Assembly: GCA_000972765.1 (NCBI GenBank)
Contig: CP011265.1
Span: 2,093,501-2,157,500, forward strand
Origin: Verrucomicrobia bacterium IMCC26134
GTDB lineage: Bacteria > Verrucomicrobiota > Verrucomicrobiia > Opitutales > Opitutaceae
DNA length: 64,000 nucleotides
Direction: 5' to 3'
The translations under genes and the position numbers were made by a program. Positions 26,449 to 35,196 of the stretch are shown in pieces. Position 1 is the stretch's first letter. Every line of letters begins with the position of its first letter. The notes beneath the pieces are model-generated. The model did not search any database, was not told the origin of the DNA, and saw only the letters and a program-made list of their open reading frames with translations.

Positions 26449-27474
26449 ATGCGAATCCTGCTCATGACCCACCTGTTCTCCCCTAGCATCGGTGGCATAG
26501 AAACGATGTCACTCTTGCTGGCGCGCGCTTTCGCCGACGCCGGGCACGACGTGCGCATCGTCACCACGACGCCGTCGGGCGATGCCGGGCACGACCACAG
26601 CCTGACAGTCCTGCGTCGTCCCGGTCCCCTTGCCTTGTTGCACGCCGTCTCTTGGTGCGACGTGTGTTTTCACAACAACATCTCACTGCTTTTCGCCTGG
26701 CCGGCTCTGCTGCTAGGCAAACCTTGGGTGGTCACCAGCCAAACTTGGATCGCCAGAGTCGACGGGGCGCTCGGCTGGCGGGAGCACCTGAAGCGCTTGC
26801 TGCTTCGTCATGCCTGGCCCGTCGCCATCAGCCGGGCGATCGCGGACGCCCTGCCCGTGCCCTCGTTGATCATCCCCAACAGCTACGACTCCGCTGTTTT
26901 TCACCACGTCGCGCCCGCTGGGATTCCACGCTCGAAAGACCTGATTTTTGTCGGGCGTCTGGTCTCGGACAAAGGTGCCGCACTCGCTCTTTTGGCTCTC
27001 ACCTACCTGCGTGAAATCGGGTTGAGTCCAACACTCACCATCGTCGGGGATGGACCCGAGCGTGAACGCCTGGTGTCAATGGTCGCCGAAAATAAACTCG
27101 ACGCCCAGGTTGTTTTTCTCGGCCCACGGCAAGGCGCAGCGCTGGCCCGGGAGTTTCATCGTCACCGCATTCAGCTCGTGCCCTCGCGCTGGGCCGAGCC
27201 CTTTGGGATCGTCGCGCTAGAAGGCGCGGCGTGCGGTTGCCTGGTCATCGGCTCGGCCGACGGAGGCTTGTCCGATGCCATCGGGCCTTGCGGCCACACC
27301 TTCCCGAACGGCGATGCGCGTAAACTCGCCAATCTACTGGAGATCGCGCTGCGGAACGCTCTGCCGCCGGCCAACACCCTCGCACAAAGCCGGCACCTTC
27401 ATCGACACGACCCGTCCACGGTCACGGCCGCGTATCTGGATTTATTTAAAGGTCTCGTGCGGGATCACCCATGA
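26449..27474 (+). CDS. glycosyltransferase family 4
   Basis: 341 residues from the ATG at 26449, 8 bp after the previous stop; longer upstream frames are overlap with the preceding gene. Start MRILLMTHLFSPSIGGIETMSLLLARAF is the classic GT4 N-terminus. Donor site motifs: LIFVGRLVSDKGAALAL (about 165), IVGDGPERERL (about 200) and PSRWAEPFGIVALEGAA with E-X7-E (about 245-260). It is relatively short, ending soon after the donor domain. It overlaps the next gene by ATGA. Confidence 0.93.
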   Translation: MRILLMTHLFSPSIGGIETMSLLLARAFADAGHDVRIVTTTPSGDAGHDHSLTVLRRPGPLALLHAVSWCDVCFHNNISLLFAWPALLLGKPWVVTSQTWIARVDGALGWREHLKRLLLRHAWPVAISRAIADALPVPSLIIPNSYDSAVFHHVAPAGIPRSKDLIFVGRLVSDKGAALALLALTYLREIGLSPTLTIVGDGPERERLVSMVAENKLDAQVVFLGPRQGAALAREFHRHRIQLVPSRWAEPFGIVALEGAACGCLVIGSADGGLSDAIGPCGHTFPNGDARKLANLLEIALRNALPPANTLAQSRHLHRHDPSTVTAAYLDLFKGLVRDHP

Positions 27475-28367
27475 ATCATTTCCTGTCCATGACCAGCTCT
27501 CCTCGCATTTCCGTGATCATCGCCGTTTTTAACGGTGCCAAGCACCTCTCCGCGCAGATGGACGCCCTACTCGCCCAGCGCTGCGACTTCCCTTGGGAGG
27601 CGATCTACGTGGACAACGGATCCACCGACACCAGTCGTGAGCTGATCTCCGCGCGCATCTCGGAGGACAACCTGTCACATGTGCATCTCATCGACGGTTC
27701 GCAGGAGCGTGGCCAGGTTTACGCCCGTAATCATGGCGGTCGATTGGCCCGCACCAGCTTGCTCGCCTACACCGACCAGGACGACCTGCCCGCCCCTGAT
27801 TGGGTGACGGAGATGGTCAAGGCCCTGCAAAACTCCGATGCCATCGCAGGGGGTATAATCTACACGCCGCATGGATATGCCCTCGTCAATAATCAGGACA
27901 CCGGTCAGGAACCACCTAGATCCTTAAAATGCTGGAACGGGTTTGATTATGCGCTCGGCACAAATTTCGGCGTCCATCGACACGTGCTGGAAGCCCTTGG
28001 GGGATGGCAGGAACTGGGCGTTCATGCCGGCGAAGACGTCGATCTATGCATACGCCTGAAGCTTGCCGGCTATAAAATCAGCTACGCGCCAATGGTTCGC
28101 GTCACATGGAGATCCCGGATCGAGATCGGTGACATCTTCAGACAAGGGGTGACCTACGGTCGGAGCGACGTTCTGCTCTACCTTAAATTCCGCAAGCACG
28201 GGGTGCAGCGTCGCAGTCTGCGGTCCATGTTGCGCGTCATTAAGCAGACCCTACAGCCTTTGGGCGGGCTCTTCCAAACGCCACGTTCCTATTGGGGCGT
28301 TATCAAGCTCGGCGTTCTGACAGGACGCCTTCTGCAATGCCTCCGTTCACGAACCCTTTATATTTAA
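27471..28367 (+). CDS. glycosyltransferase family 2
   Basis: 298 residues. GT-A motifs: RISVIIAVFNGAKHLSAQMDALL, IYVDNGSTDTSREL (about 44-57), LAYTDQDDLPAPDWV (DXD-like at about 102-105) and HAGEDVDLCIRLKLAGY (about 184-200). The start overlaps the previous stop by ATGA; an internal ATG six codons later is an alternative. The Gln in the DQDD metal motif is common in GT2 rhamnosyl-type enzymes, but assignment to a sugar would be a guess. Confidence 0.92.
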   Translation: MNHFLSMTSSPRISVIIAVFNGAKHLSAQMDALLAQRCDFPWEAIYVDNGSTDTSRELISARISEDNLSHVHLIDGSQERGQVYARNHGGRLARTSLLAYTDQDDLPAPDWVTEMVKALQNSDAIAGGIIYTPHGYALVNNQDTGQEPPRSLKCWNGFDYALGTNFGVHRHVLEALGGWQELGVHAGEDVDLCIRLKLAGYKISYAPMVRVTWRSRIEIGDIFRQGVTYGRSDVLLYLKFRKHGVQRRSLRSMLRVIKQTLQPLGGLFQTPRSYWGVIKLGVLTGRLLQCLRSRTLYI

Positions 28368-28431
28368 TGCAAGCCACACCGGAAAACCCACGCTTTTGGA
28401 CAAGCAAGATCAGGCCGGGAGTTTAACCAAA

Positions 28432-29697
28432 ATGCAGCCTGCTAAACCCCCTTTGCTAAGGTTCCTGCTCCGCTGGCTCGACAGCAACGAGCTCGCCTGG
28501 ATGCCGCCTCGCTGGTGGCACGGCACACCTACGGAGCGTGAGGTCTGGCACCTGCGCAAACTGGCCCGCCGGCGGATCCGAAGGGAGCTCATCGCCCGAC
28601 AAGGTCTGGCGCGCACCCTCACCCAGGCTGCCGTCTGGCCGGTTTGGGCTTTGCTCAAAACGGTGATACACTTACGCCAACGACCGCTCCGAAAACCCGG
28701 GCTTGGTGCGTGGGCTCTGCGTTTCCTCGATATTTACTGGCTTCAAATGGCCTACAATATCGGGATCAGCGACCAGTTCGACGGCCGGATGGAACTACCC
28801 GAATTCCGCAGACTCATTCGCCTTACTGCCGTATGCCGCGAGCATCAGTCGCTGCTTTCGAGCACCCATCTGATTGCGCGAGGCTATCCCAATATCGGCG
28901 GCAAGCAGGTCTTTGCTAAATTTTGTTTGGAACATGGCCTCCCGACCGTGCCCGTGCTTTGCGCGGGTCGTGGTGACCAACTCCTCCCTGGCGCAGTCGA
29001 TTGGCCGCCCCGGGATGTTTTCTTCAAGCCAGCGAACATGGCCAAAGGACTCGGCATGGAGGTATTTTCCTACGACGCGACCACCGGACAGTGGCGCACC
29101 GAAGCAGGTATCATCGTGACACCGCAATCGCTGCCCGCCTACGCCAGACGAAAACTCGGCCAGGACGTGGAATGGCTTCTTCAGCCGCGCATCTCCAACT
29201 CCTCCGCTTGGCCGGCCTATGGCTCGGGCGCGCTCTCGACCTGCCGGATTATGACCGGAAGATTGGGCCCGAACGAAACTGACATCGTGATACTCGGAGC
29301 GTTTATACGCTGTTCGCTGGTCAATCCCATCGTGGATAACATGTCAGCTGGAGGCATCGGCATCGGCATCGATCTAACGCAGGAGCGACTCACGTTCGGG
29401 CTGGAGTGGGTTAACTACGATCCGCCGCTGAGTCACATCCCCTCTACCGGCGCAGCGATCACCGGCACAACGGTCCCTGCCTTATCTGAAATAGTGAACC
29501 TTGCCCTGCGGGCACACCGTGCGGCAGGTAACTGGAGCTCGGTCGGCTGGGACCTCGCGCTCCTCGAAGAGGGTCCGGTTTTAATCGAAGCGAACCTCCA
29601 ATGGGCCATCAATCCCTTCCTCCCCTTCGGCATGAGCCGGTTGCCCGAGGTTTTGCGAACTTGCTTTGGCCCTCACTACGAACGCCTCCCCTCGTGA
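28432..29697 (+). CDS. sugar-transfer-associated ATP-grasp protein, copy 1
   Basis: 421 residues from the ATG at 28432; a TTG at 28396 would add 12 residues. The ATP-grasp core is visible: DVFFKPANMAKGLGMEVF (ATP-binding Lys), WLLQPRISNSSAWPAYGSGALSTCRI, VDNMSAGGIGIGIDL and SVGWDLALLEEGPVLIEANLQW (metal-binding Glu and Asn). The N-terminal 130 residues are basic and Trp-rich and lack a known catalytic motif. The family is named for its position in polysaccharide clusters; ATP-grasp enzymes activate a carboxylate as acyl phosphate and join it to an amine or thiol, so decoration of the glycan with an amino-acid-like group is possible. Its actual reaction has not been established to my knowledge. 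The next gene is a paralogue whose start overlaps this stop by one base (TGATG). Confidence 0.88.
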   Translation: MQPAKPPLLRFLLRWLDSNELAWMPPRWWHGTPTEREVWHLRKLARRRIRRELIARQGLARTLTQAAVWPVWALLKTVIHLRQRPLRKPGLGAWALRFLDIYWLQMAYNIGISDQFDGRMELPEFRRLIRLTAVCREHQSLLSSTHLIARGYPNIGGKQVFAKFCLEHGLPTVPVLCAGRGDQLLPGAVDWPPRDVFFKPANMAKGLGMEVFSYDATTGQWRTEAGIIVTPQSLPAYARRKLGQDVEWLLQPRISNSSAWPAYGSGALSTCRIMTGRLGPNETDIVILGAFIRCSLVNPIVDNMSAGGIGIGIDLTQERLTFGLEWVNYDPPLSHIPSTGAAITGTTVPALSEIVNLALRAHRAAGNWSSVGWDLALLEEGPVLIEANLQWAINPFLPFGMSRLPEVLRTCFGPHYERLPS

Positions 29698-30971
29698 TGC
29701 CACCCGTGCCCCCCTGCAACGATTCCTCCTCGAACCCGCCGCGAGGCCTTCTCAAGGCGTTCAAAGCCCTCATAGACGCCCAGGAATTCCCTTGGCTGCC
29801 CCCTTGGCGGAGGGGGCAGGATAAACGCGAACGCGACGTATTGCACATACGCCGAATTGCCCTGCGCCTCATCCGGCAAAGCACGAATCTATCGCGGGCA
29901 AAACTCACCCTGCGATCGCTCGCCTGGCCGCTTTTATTGCCACTCAAGGCATTGCAGCCAGCCCTGGCCTGCACCCAGCAGGGCTTGCCGCGACGCTTTC
30001 TGCGCGGCGCCGCCGATCTCGCTTTGCATAATATACGCGCCGATGCACTGGGGGCCCTGCGCGATACAAGACCGGGTAACCGCCACCTCGCCCGTCTCTA
30101 CGTGCCGGATAGGGAAAACCAGGCCCTGCTCATCCATCTCAACCGGGATCAAGCGGAGAGCGCTATCGGCGACAAGCTGGCCTTCGTCGCCTTTTGCAGA
30201 AAGCACCACCTTCCCCACATTCCCGTGCTCGCCCACGGTCAAGGGGCCACCCTGCTCGCTTCTCCCGAGGAATGGCCCGCGACCGATCTCTTCGTCAAGC
30301 CGACCAACCTCTGGGGCGGCCAAGGCGCGGCCGTGCTTGAGCATGTGGCCGCAGGCGGGTGGCGCGATGCCGGCGGCCGGTTGCTCCACCCGCACGAGTT
30401 CGCCGCCTGGGCCGGGCGGCATTACGGCGATGCCCCTTGGCTGATTCAGCCGATGCTGCGGGTGGATCCAACCTGGAGTGATTGGAGCCCGGGACCGCTC
30501 GGCACCGTGCGCGTCGTCACCGTCATTGTGCGCCCCGGCGAGTCGCCCGAACTGATCGCCGCGTCCATGCGGCTTCCTCGCGCGAACATGGTCGTGGATA
30601 ATTTTTCCGCCGGAGCGCTCTCCGCCGAGATCGATTGGCGTGTTGGCAGACTCGGGCCGGCGCTCGGACACGGCTCGTTTCGCCGTTGGCATGATCGACA
30701 CCCCGACACTGGAGCCGCCATCACCGGCGCCCGTATTCCTCGCTGGGAGGAGGTGTGCTCGCTGGCTTGCGCCGCCCACGCCGCCGCGCCGGGCCTCGTC
30801 GCCGTAGGCTGGGATATCACCTGTCGTGCAGGAAGCCCGATAGTAATCGAGGCCAACCCGGTTTTCAATCTGGCGCCCACCGTCATTCTTGGCGAAACCC
30901 GCTGGCTCGATGCGATTCAGAATCGTCTCGCTTCCCTTGATCCGAAATACGACGCACGCCTTCAATCATGA
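29697..30971 (+). CDS. sugar-transfer-associated ATP-grasp protein, copy 2
   Basis: 424 residues from the ATG at 29697, which shares one base with the preceding stop; longer frames to 29601 are overlap. The order of motifs equals that of copy 1: basic N-terminal region with PWLPPWRRGQDKRERDVLHIRR (compare MPPRWWHGTPTEREVWHLRK in copy 1), DLFVKPTNLWGGQGAAVL, WLIQPMLRVDPTWSDWSPGPLGTVRV, VVDNFSAGALSAEIDW and VGWDITCRAGSPIVIEANPVF. Catalytic Lys, Glu and Asn are retained in both copies, yet the paralogues are clearly diverged, which suggests different substrates rather than a recent duplication. The GT8 gene follows with ATGA overlap, making a modification-transfer unit likely (inference). Confidence 0.88.
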   Translation: MPPVPPCNDSSSNPPRGLLKAFKALIDAQEFPWLPPWRRGQDKRERDVLHIRRIALRLIRQSTNLSRAKLTLRSLAWPLLLPLKALQPALACTQQGLPRRFLRGAADLALHNIRADALGALRDTRPGNRHLARLYVPDRENQALLIHLNRDQAESAIGDKLAFVAFCRKHHLPHIPVLAHGQGATLLASPEEWPATDLFVKPTNLWGGQGAAVLEHVAAGGWRDAGGRLLHPHEFAAWAGRHYGDAPWLIQPMLRVDPTWSDWSPGPLGTVRVVTVIVRPGESPELIAASMRLPRANMVVDNFSAGALSAEIDWRVGRLGPALGHGSFRRWHDRHPDTGAAITGARIPRWEEVCSLACAAHAAAPGLVAVGWDITCRAGSPIVIEANPVFNLAPTVILGETRWLDAIQNRLASLDPKYDARLQS

Positions 30972-31891
30972 CCCCATCCCTCACCCTCGCCTTTGCATCC
31001 GACGAGAACTACCTCGATGGTCTCGTCGGCACGCTCTCCGGCGTGGTCCGATCCGCCCCGGGCGCGACCATCCGGGCCTACGTGCTCGACTGCGGCATCC
31101 AGGACGCCGGGTGGCGAGAGCTGGAGCAAACCCTGCGCGCCCGATTCAGCCGCCTCGAGCTTGTTCGGCAGGTGATCAAACCGAGTCAACTCAGTGCATT
31201 TAACCCGCAGAATCAGAATAATCGCCTCAACAACTCCTCCTACGCGCGTCTTCTCCTGCCCGAGTTACTGCCGGATACGGAGCGTATACTCTACCTCGAC
31301 TGCGATTTGCTGGTGGATGCCGACCTGCGCCCCTTGTTCAGCACTCAGCTCGAGGGTGCGCTAATCGGTGCCGTGGCCGAAGGTCATCTTCCGTTGCTCG
31401 TCCAAAACGTGTTACCCGAACTCATCCCCCCTGCAGAAAAAGACAGTCTCGCCTTCAACTCAGGGGTCATGCTCATGGATTTAGCGGCCATGCGGCGCGC
31501 CGGTTTAATCGCCGCGCTCAAGAGCAATCCCCCTGCGTTGAGCTTAAAGATGCAGGATCAAGCGTCGCTCAACCTTGCCTTGATGTCTCGTTGGAAAAAA
31601 CTCCCCACCCGCTGGAACCACCAGCGTTTCGTCACCGAGCATTTTTCCATTTATCGGGATTATCCAGACACGGTCTGGCACTTCATCGGCAAGATGAAGC
31701 CATGGCATTTCGACCCGGACCACGCCCGCGGACTCATGGCTGAATTTCAACGCGACATCATCACCACCGGATGGACACCGCGACAAAAGGGGACTTGGCG
31801 CACGCTCAGCCCGGCCTGGCGCGATTTCCTAAAAGCGTCGCACGCCTTTGCCCGACGCCACGGATTCTACGGTCGCAGTCGGTCCGCCTGA
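30968..31891 (+). CDS. glycosyltransferase family 8
   Basis: 307 residues with clear GT8 motifs: LTLAFASDENYLDGLVGTLSG at the start, ILYLDCDLLVDADLRPL with the DXD metal site (about 108-114), LAFNSGVMLMDLAAMR (about 160) and the C-terminal WHFIGKMKPWH His/Lys-Gly pattern (about 238-248). GT8 enzymes are retaining and commonly transfer glucose or galactose to LPS core or similar acceptors. It is the only GT8 among about fifteen transferases here and sits between the ATP-grasp pair and an acyltransferase. Confidence 0.94.
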   Translation: MTPSLTLAFASDENYLDGLVGTLSGVVRSAPGATIRAYVLDCGIQDAGWRELEQTLRARFSRLELVRQVIKPSQLSAFNPQNQNNRLNNSSYARLLLPELLPDTERILYLDCDLLVDADLRPLFSTQLEGALIGAVAEGHLPLLVQNVLPELIPPAEKDSLAFNSGVMLMDLAAMRRAGLIAALKSNPPALSLKMQDQASLNLALMSRWKKLPTRWNHQRFVTEHFSIYRDYPDTVWHFIGKMKPWHFDPDHARGLMAEFQRDIITTGWTPRQKGTWRTLSPAWRDFLKASHAFARRHGFYGRSRSA

Positions 31892-31917
31892 TCCGTTTGC
31901 TTCACCCAGTGCCCGCC

Positions 31918-32574
31918 ATGCCTCTCACCGATCTGACTTTTCTTGTGCGCCTTTACAACTGGTGGCACGGCTCGCGTGTAGTCCGTGAGGGCCCCGGACA
32001 TCGCCTCCGATCTTCAAACGCCCGCCTGCGCGGCACCCGCGTCGAGTTCAGCGGTCGCGACGGCGAGATCGTGCTGGGCCGCGACGTGCGTCTCTTCGAT
32101 TGCACCATCACGCTGCGGGGGACCTCGCCGCGCCTGATTATCGGCGCCGAGACACGGTTGCGCGGCGTGCGCATCGTCGTCGAGGATCGCGGCAGCCGCC
32201 TGCACATCGGCGCATCGACCTCGATGACCGGTGCGATCCTGCAAGCCAAGGAGGGCGGTTTGGTCGAGTTCGGAACCGACTGCATGGTGGGCAGCGGTGC
32301 GGACATCAGCAACAGCGACAGCCACTCGTTGATCGATGCAGCCGACGGCGAGCGCCTCAATCCCGCCCGCGACATCGTCATCGGCAACCACGTTTGGCTC
32401 GGCTCGGGCGCATGGGTTTCCAAGGGCTCGCGCATCGGCTCGGGCAGCGTCATCGCCGCTCGTTCCCGGGTGGTGGGCGAAGTGCCTTCCAACGTGCTGG
32501 CCGCCGGCTCGCCCGCCAGCATCAAACGCACCGGAGTAAGCTGGAGCCGGGAACGTCTGGGCGTGGAGTCCTGA
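31918..32574 (+). CDS. left-handed beta-helix acyltransferase (hexapeptide repeat)
   Basis: 218 residues from the ATG at 31918, chosen because the upstream frame runs through the GT8 gene. The hexapeptide-repeat helix extends from about 60 to 200 (LIIGAETRLRGVRIVVED, GSGADISNSDSHSLID, IVIGNHVWLGSGAWVSKGSRIGSGSVIAARSRVV), ending AAGSPASIKR as in serine O-acetyltransferase and WcaF-like enzymes. The His in SDSHSLID is the expected catalytic base. It probably acetylates a sugar of the polymer using acetyl-CoA in the cytoplasm. Confidence 0.9.
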   Translation: MPLTDLTFLVRLYNWWHGSRVVREGPGHRLRSSNARLRGTRVEFSGRDGEIVLGRDVRLFDCTITLRGTSPRLIIGAETRLRGVRIVVEDRGSRLHIGASTSMTGAILQAKEGGLVEFGTDCMVGSGADISNSDSHSLIDAADGERLNPARDIVIGNHVWLGSGAWVSKGSRIGSGSVIAARSRVVGEVPSNVLAAGSPASIKRTGVSWSRERLGVES

Positions 32575-32606
32575 ACGGTGGCCATGCTTGCCACCTGCCG
32601 CCCCAG

Positions 32607-33851
32607 ATGATCCTACAAGCCCACCCCACCGGAAACGCATTCGTCCGCGCACTCGCCTCAGGGCTGGCGGACGCAAGGATGCTGGCGGAGTTCCATACCT
32701 GCCTCGACTGCCCGGCCGACGAGCGGTGGCTGCGTATACTGCCCGGGCGCTTACGGAGCGAGGCCCGCCGCCGACGCCTGCCCGCCGCAGTCAAACCCTA
32801 CGCCCATCTGCACCCGTGGCGCGAGCTCGGGCGCCTCGGCGCGGCCCGGCTCGGCGCAACCCGTCTGCTTAGCCACGAAAAAGGCTGCTTCTCAGTAGAC
32901 CAGGTTTACCAAGCGCTGGACCGCAAGGTCGGCGCACGTCTGCCCGCCCTGCCCAATCTAAAGGGGGTATATCTGTATGAGGACGGCGCGGCCGCCGGCT
33001 TCGCCGCCGCTCAAAAAATAGGCCTGCAGACCTTCTATGATTTGCCGATCGGATATTGGCGCATGGCGGCCCGTATCCTGGGCGAGGAGGCAGCACTCTC
33101 CCCAGAGTGGGCCGGCACCCTGTCCGGCCTGCTCGACAGCCCGGCGAAACTGGCCCGCAAGGACGAGGAACTGGCCCGGGCCGGAACCGTCTTTGTCGCC
33201 TCCAGTTTCACTCGCGCCTCTTTGGTCGAAGCGGCGCAGGTCCCGGGCGATGTGGTAATGATTCCTTACGGTGCGCCGTCGCCACCGGCCGGCGCTTCTT
33301 TCGCGCGACGCAAACCCGGGGAGCCGTTGCGTGTGCTCTTCGTCGGATCACTCGGACAGCGCAAAGGCACGCGCTACCTGCTCGACGCGATGGCAGCACT
33401 GGGCGCGGGCTTCGAACTTACGCTCATCGGCACGGTCCCGGACGCCCGCTGCGATCCGCTGGCTGTCGCGCTGCGAAAGCACCGGCACATCCCAAGCCTG
33501 CCCCACTCCGCGATCCTCGATGAGATGACACGCCACCATGCCTTTGTCTTCCCCTCGCTTTTCGAAGGCTTCGGTCTGGTGCTGCTGGAGGCGATGGCGT
33601 GCGGCTTGCCGGTCATCGCCACACCGCATACCGCCGCGCCCGACATCGTGCGCGAAGGGAGGGATGGCTTCGTGGTCCCTATTCGCAGTTCCGCCGCGAT
33701 CGCCGACCGCCTGACCTGGCTCGCCACCGACGAGGACCGCCGACAGGCCATGGGGGCACACGCACGCACCCGCGCGGCGCAGTTCACCTGGACCGATTAT
33801 GCAAAGCGTATGACAGATACCCTGGGATCGCGTCTCGCCCGCCGCACGTAA
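32607..33851 (+). CDS. glycosyltransferase family 4
   Basis: 414 residues from the ATG at 32607; the open frame continues far upstream through the acyltransferase gene but without homologous sequence. The donor domain has LRVLFVGSLGQRKGTRYLLDAM (about 240), LTLIGTVPDARCDPL and PSLFEGFGLVLLEAMACGLPVI with E-X7-E (about 314-328). The N-terminal half includes SHEKGCFSVDQVYQALDRKV and TFYDLPIGYWRMAARIL, the pattern of GT4 enzymes in which the acceptor domain is mostly helical. Spacing to the acyltransferase gene is 32 bp. Confidence 0.9.
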   Translation: MILQAHPTGNAFVRALASGLADARMLAEFHTCLDCPADERWLRILPGRLRSEARRRRLPAAVKPYAHLHPWRELGRLGAARLGATRLLSHEKGCFSVDQVYQALDRKVGARLPALPNLKGVYLYEDGAAAGFAAAQKIGLQTFYDLPIGYWRMAARILGEEAALSPEWAGTLSGLLDSPAKLARKDEELARAGTVFVASSFTRASLVEAAQVPGDVVMIPYGAPSPPAGASFARRKPGEPLRVLFVGSLGQRKGTRYLLDAMAALGAGFELTLIGTVPDARCDPLAVALRKHRHIPSLPHSAILDEMTRHHAFVFPSLFEGFGLVLLEAMACGLPVIATPHTAAPDIVREGRDGFVVPIRSSAAIADRLTWLATDEDRRQAMGAHARTRAAQFTWTDYAKRMTDTLGSRLARRT

Positions 33852-33867
33852 ACCACCCTCCCCTCGC

Positions 33868-35196
33868 ATGGACCAAGCCATCAAACGACTCCTCTGGCTC
33901 TATTTTCTCCTTCTCGTAGGCGAGGGCGTGCTTCGGAAATGGATCGCCCCGGGGCTGTCCGAGCCGCTCCTCATCATCCGCGATCCGGTGGTTTTTGCGA
34001 TTTACGGACTCGCGTTTATGCGCGGCGAATTTCCGGCGCGGCTATCCATGCTGGTGCTGGCTTTTCTGGCGGTCGCCTCGTTCGTTTTCGCCGTCGTTGC
34101 GGGTTCGCCTTTGCTGGTCGCGCTCTACGGACTGCGCATCAACTACCTTCATGTGCCGCTCATTTTCATCATGGGGACCACGCTCACGCGAGAGGATGTG
34201 CTGCGCTATGGCCGCGTCGTGCTCTGGCTTACCCCTCCGATCGCGGCCTTGATGGTTTTGCAATATCAGGCCGGATCAGGCTCGAGGCTCAACGTCGGTG
34301 CGGGCGGGGAACTCGACGGTCAGCTGCGCGGTGCGTTGGACAAGATGCGGCCGTCCGGGCCCTTCTCGTTTATCACCGGCCCGATTCTGTGGTTTTCTCT
34401 CGCGAGCGCCTTTATTTTTCATGGCTGGACCAGTAACGGCACTCACCCGCGCTGGCTCCTGGGTATCGCGACGCTCATGCTTGTGGTCGCGGTGCCGGTT
34501 TCGATCAGCCGCAGCTTGCTGTTCTCCGTTCTAGTGGTCGTGCTTTTCGGATTAACCGCCATATTACGCGCGCCGAAACAAGCCTTTGCGGTGCTGGTTC
34601 CAGCCGGTCTCGTGCTGGGCACTCTGATGATGTTGAACGGCAGCGAGCTGAGCTCGGCCTTTGGCGCACGTTGGCAAAGTTCGATTGGCACAGGTGTGGA
34701 GGAATCCATCTTTAAGCGTTTTCTCGGAGACTTTGAATCCGGCCTTTCCCTGGTTTCCTCCGCTCCTCTTTTCGGTCACGGGGTGGGTATGGGCTCAAAT
34801 GTGGGCACACGCTACGTTTCCGGCAGCATGGGCTTCGCCCTCGCCGAATCGGAATGGGCCAAGATCATCCTCGAGCTCGGCCCGTTGCTCGGCCTCGCTT
34901 TCATCGCCTACCGCGGCTGGCTCGCCTTCACTCTGCTCTCCAGCGCAGCCCGACATTTGCTGCAAAATACGGATGGCCTGCCTTGGTTGCTCGCTGCTGC
35001 GTGCCTGCTGCCCGTGATCTCCGGCCAATGGGCGCCGCCAACTATCCTGGGCTTCGCGGTGTTTGGCGGAGGCCTCGTGCTCGCCGCGCTCAACACCCCC
35101 GGGGACACGGACAACGTTCCCGAGGACGACGCCCATCCCGCTGACGAAATCGTGACCGAAAAACCCATCCCGCGTAACCATGTCCGTCGCGTCTGA
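33868..35196 (+). CDS. polytopic O-antigen polymerase-like protein (Wzy-like)
   Basis: 442 residues with about ten membrane helices, the first at MDQAIKRLLWLYFLLLVGEGVLRKWIAP. A hydrophilic loop holds PLFGHGVGMGSNVGTRYVSGSMG and ESEWAKIILELGPLLGLAFIAY (about 305-350), which corresponds to the loop-plus-Glu region of Wzy/ligase proteins. The sequence is weakly conserved, as is normal for polymerases. It is the second polymerase/ligase-like protein of the locus besides the 496-residue one at 15796-17286. Its 3' end overlaps the next glycosyltransferase start by 17 bases. A hydrophilic acidic tail (about residues 410-442) is probably cytoplasmic. Confidence 0.8.
   Translation: MDQAIKRLLWLYFLLLVGEGVLRKWIAPGLSEPLLIIRDPVVFAIYGLAFMRGEFPARLSMLVLAFLAVASFVFAVVAGSPLLVALYGLRINYLHVPLIFIMGTTLTREDVLRYGRVVLWLTPPIAALMVLQYQAGSGSRLNVGAGGELDGQLRGALDKMRPSGPFSFITGPILWFSLASAFIFHGWTSNGTHPRWLLGIATLMLVVAVPVSISRSLLFSVLVVVLFGLTAILRAPKQAFAVLVPAGLVLGTLMMLNGSELSSAFGARWQSSIGTGVEESIFKRFLGDFESGLSLVSSAPLFGHGVGMGSNVGTRYVSGSMGFALAESEWAKIILELGPLLGLAFIAYRGWLAFTLLSSAARHLLQNTDGLPWLLAAACLLPVISGQWAPPTILGFAVFGGGLVLAALNTPGDTDNVPEDDAHPADEIVTEKPIPRNHVRRV

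Noticed and set aside
29934-30965. 343-codon open frame antisense to the second ATP-grasp gene
   Set aside because: No domain resemblance, and the plus strand encodes a motif-complete protein.
32100-32606. Upstream extension of the GT4 gene at 32607
   Set aside because: It is the out-of-frame reading of the acyltransferase gene, rich in Arg/His and without family features.
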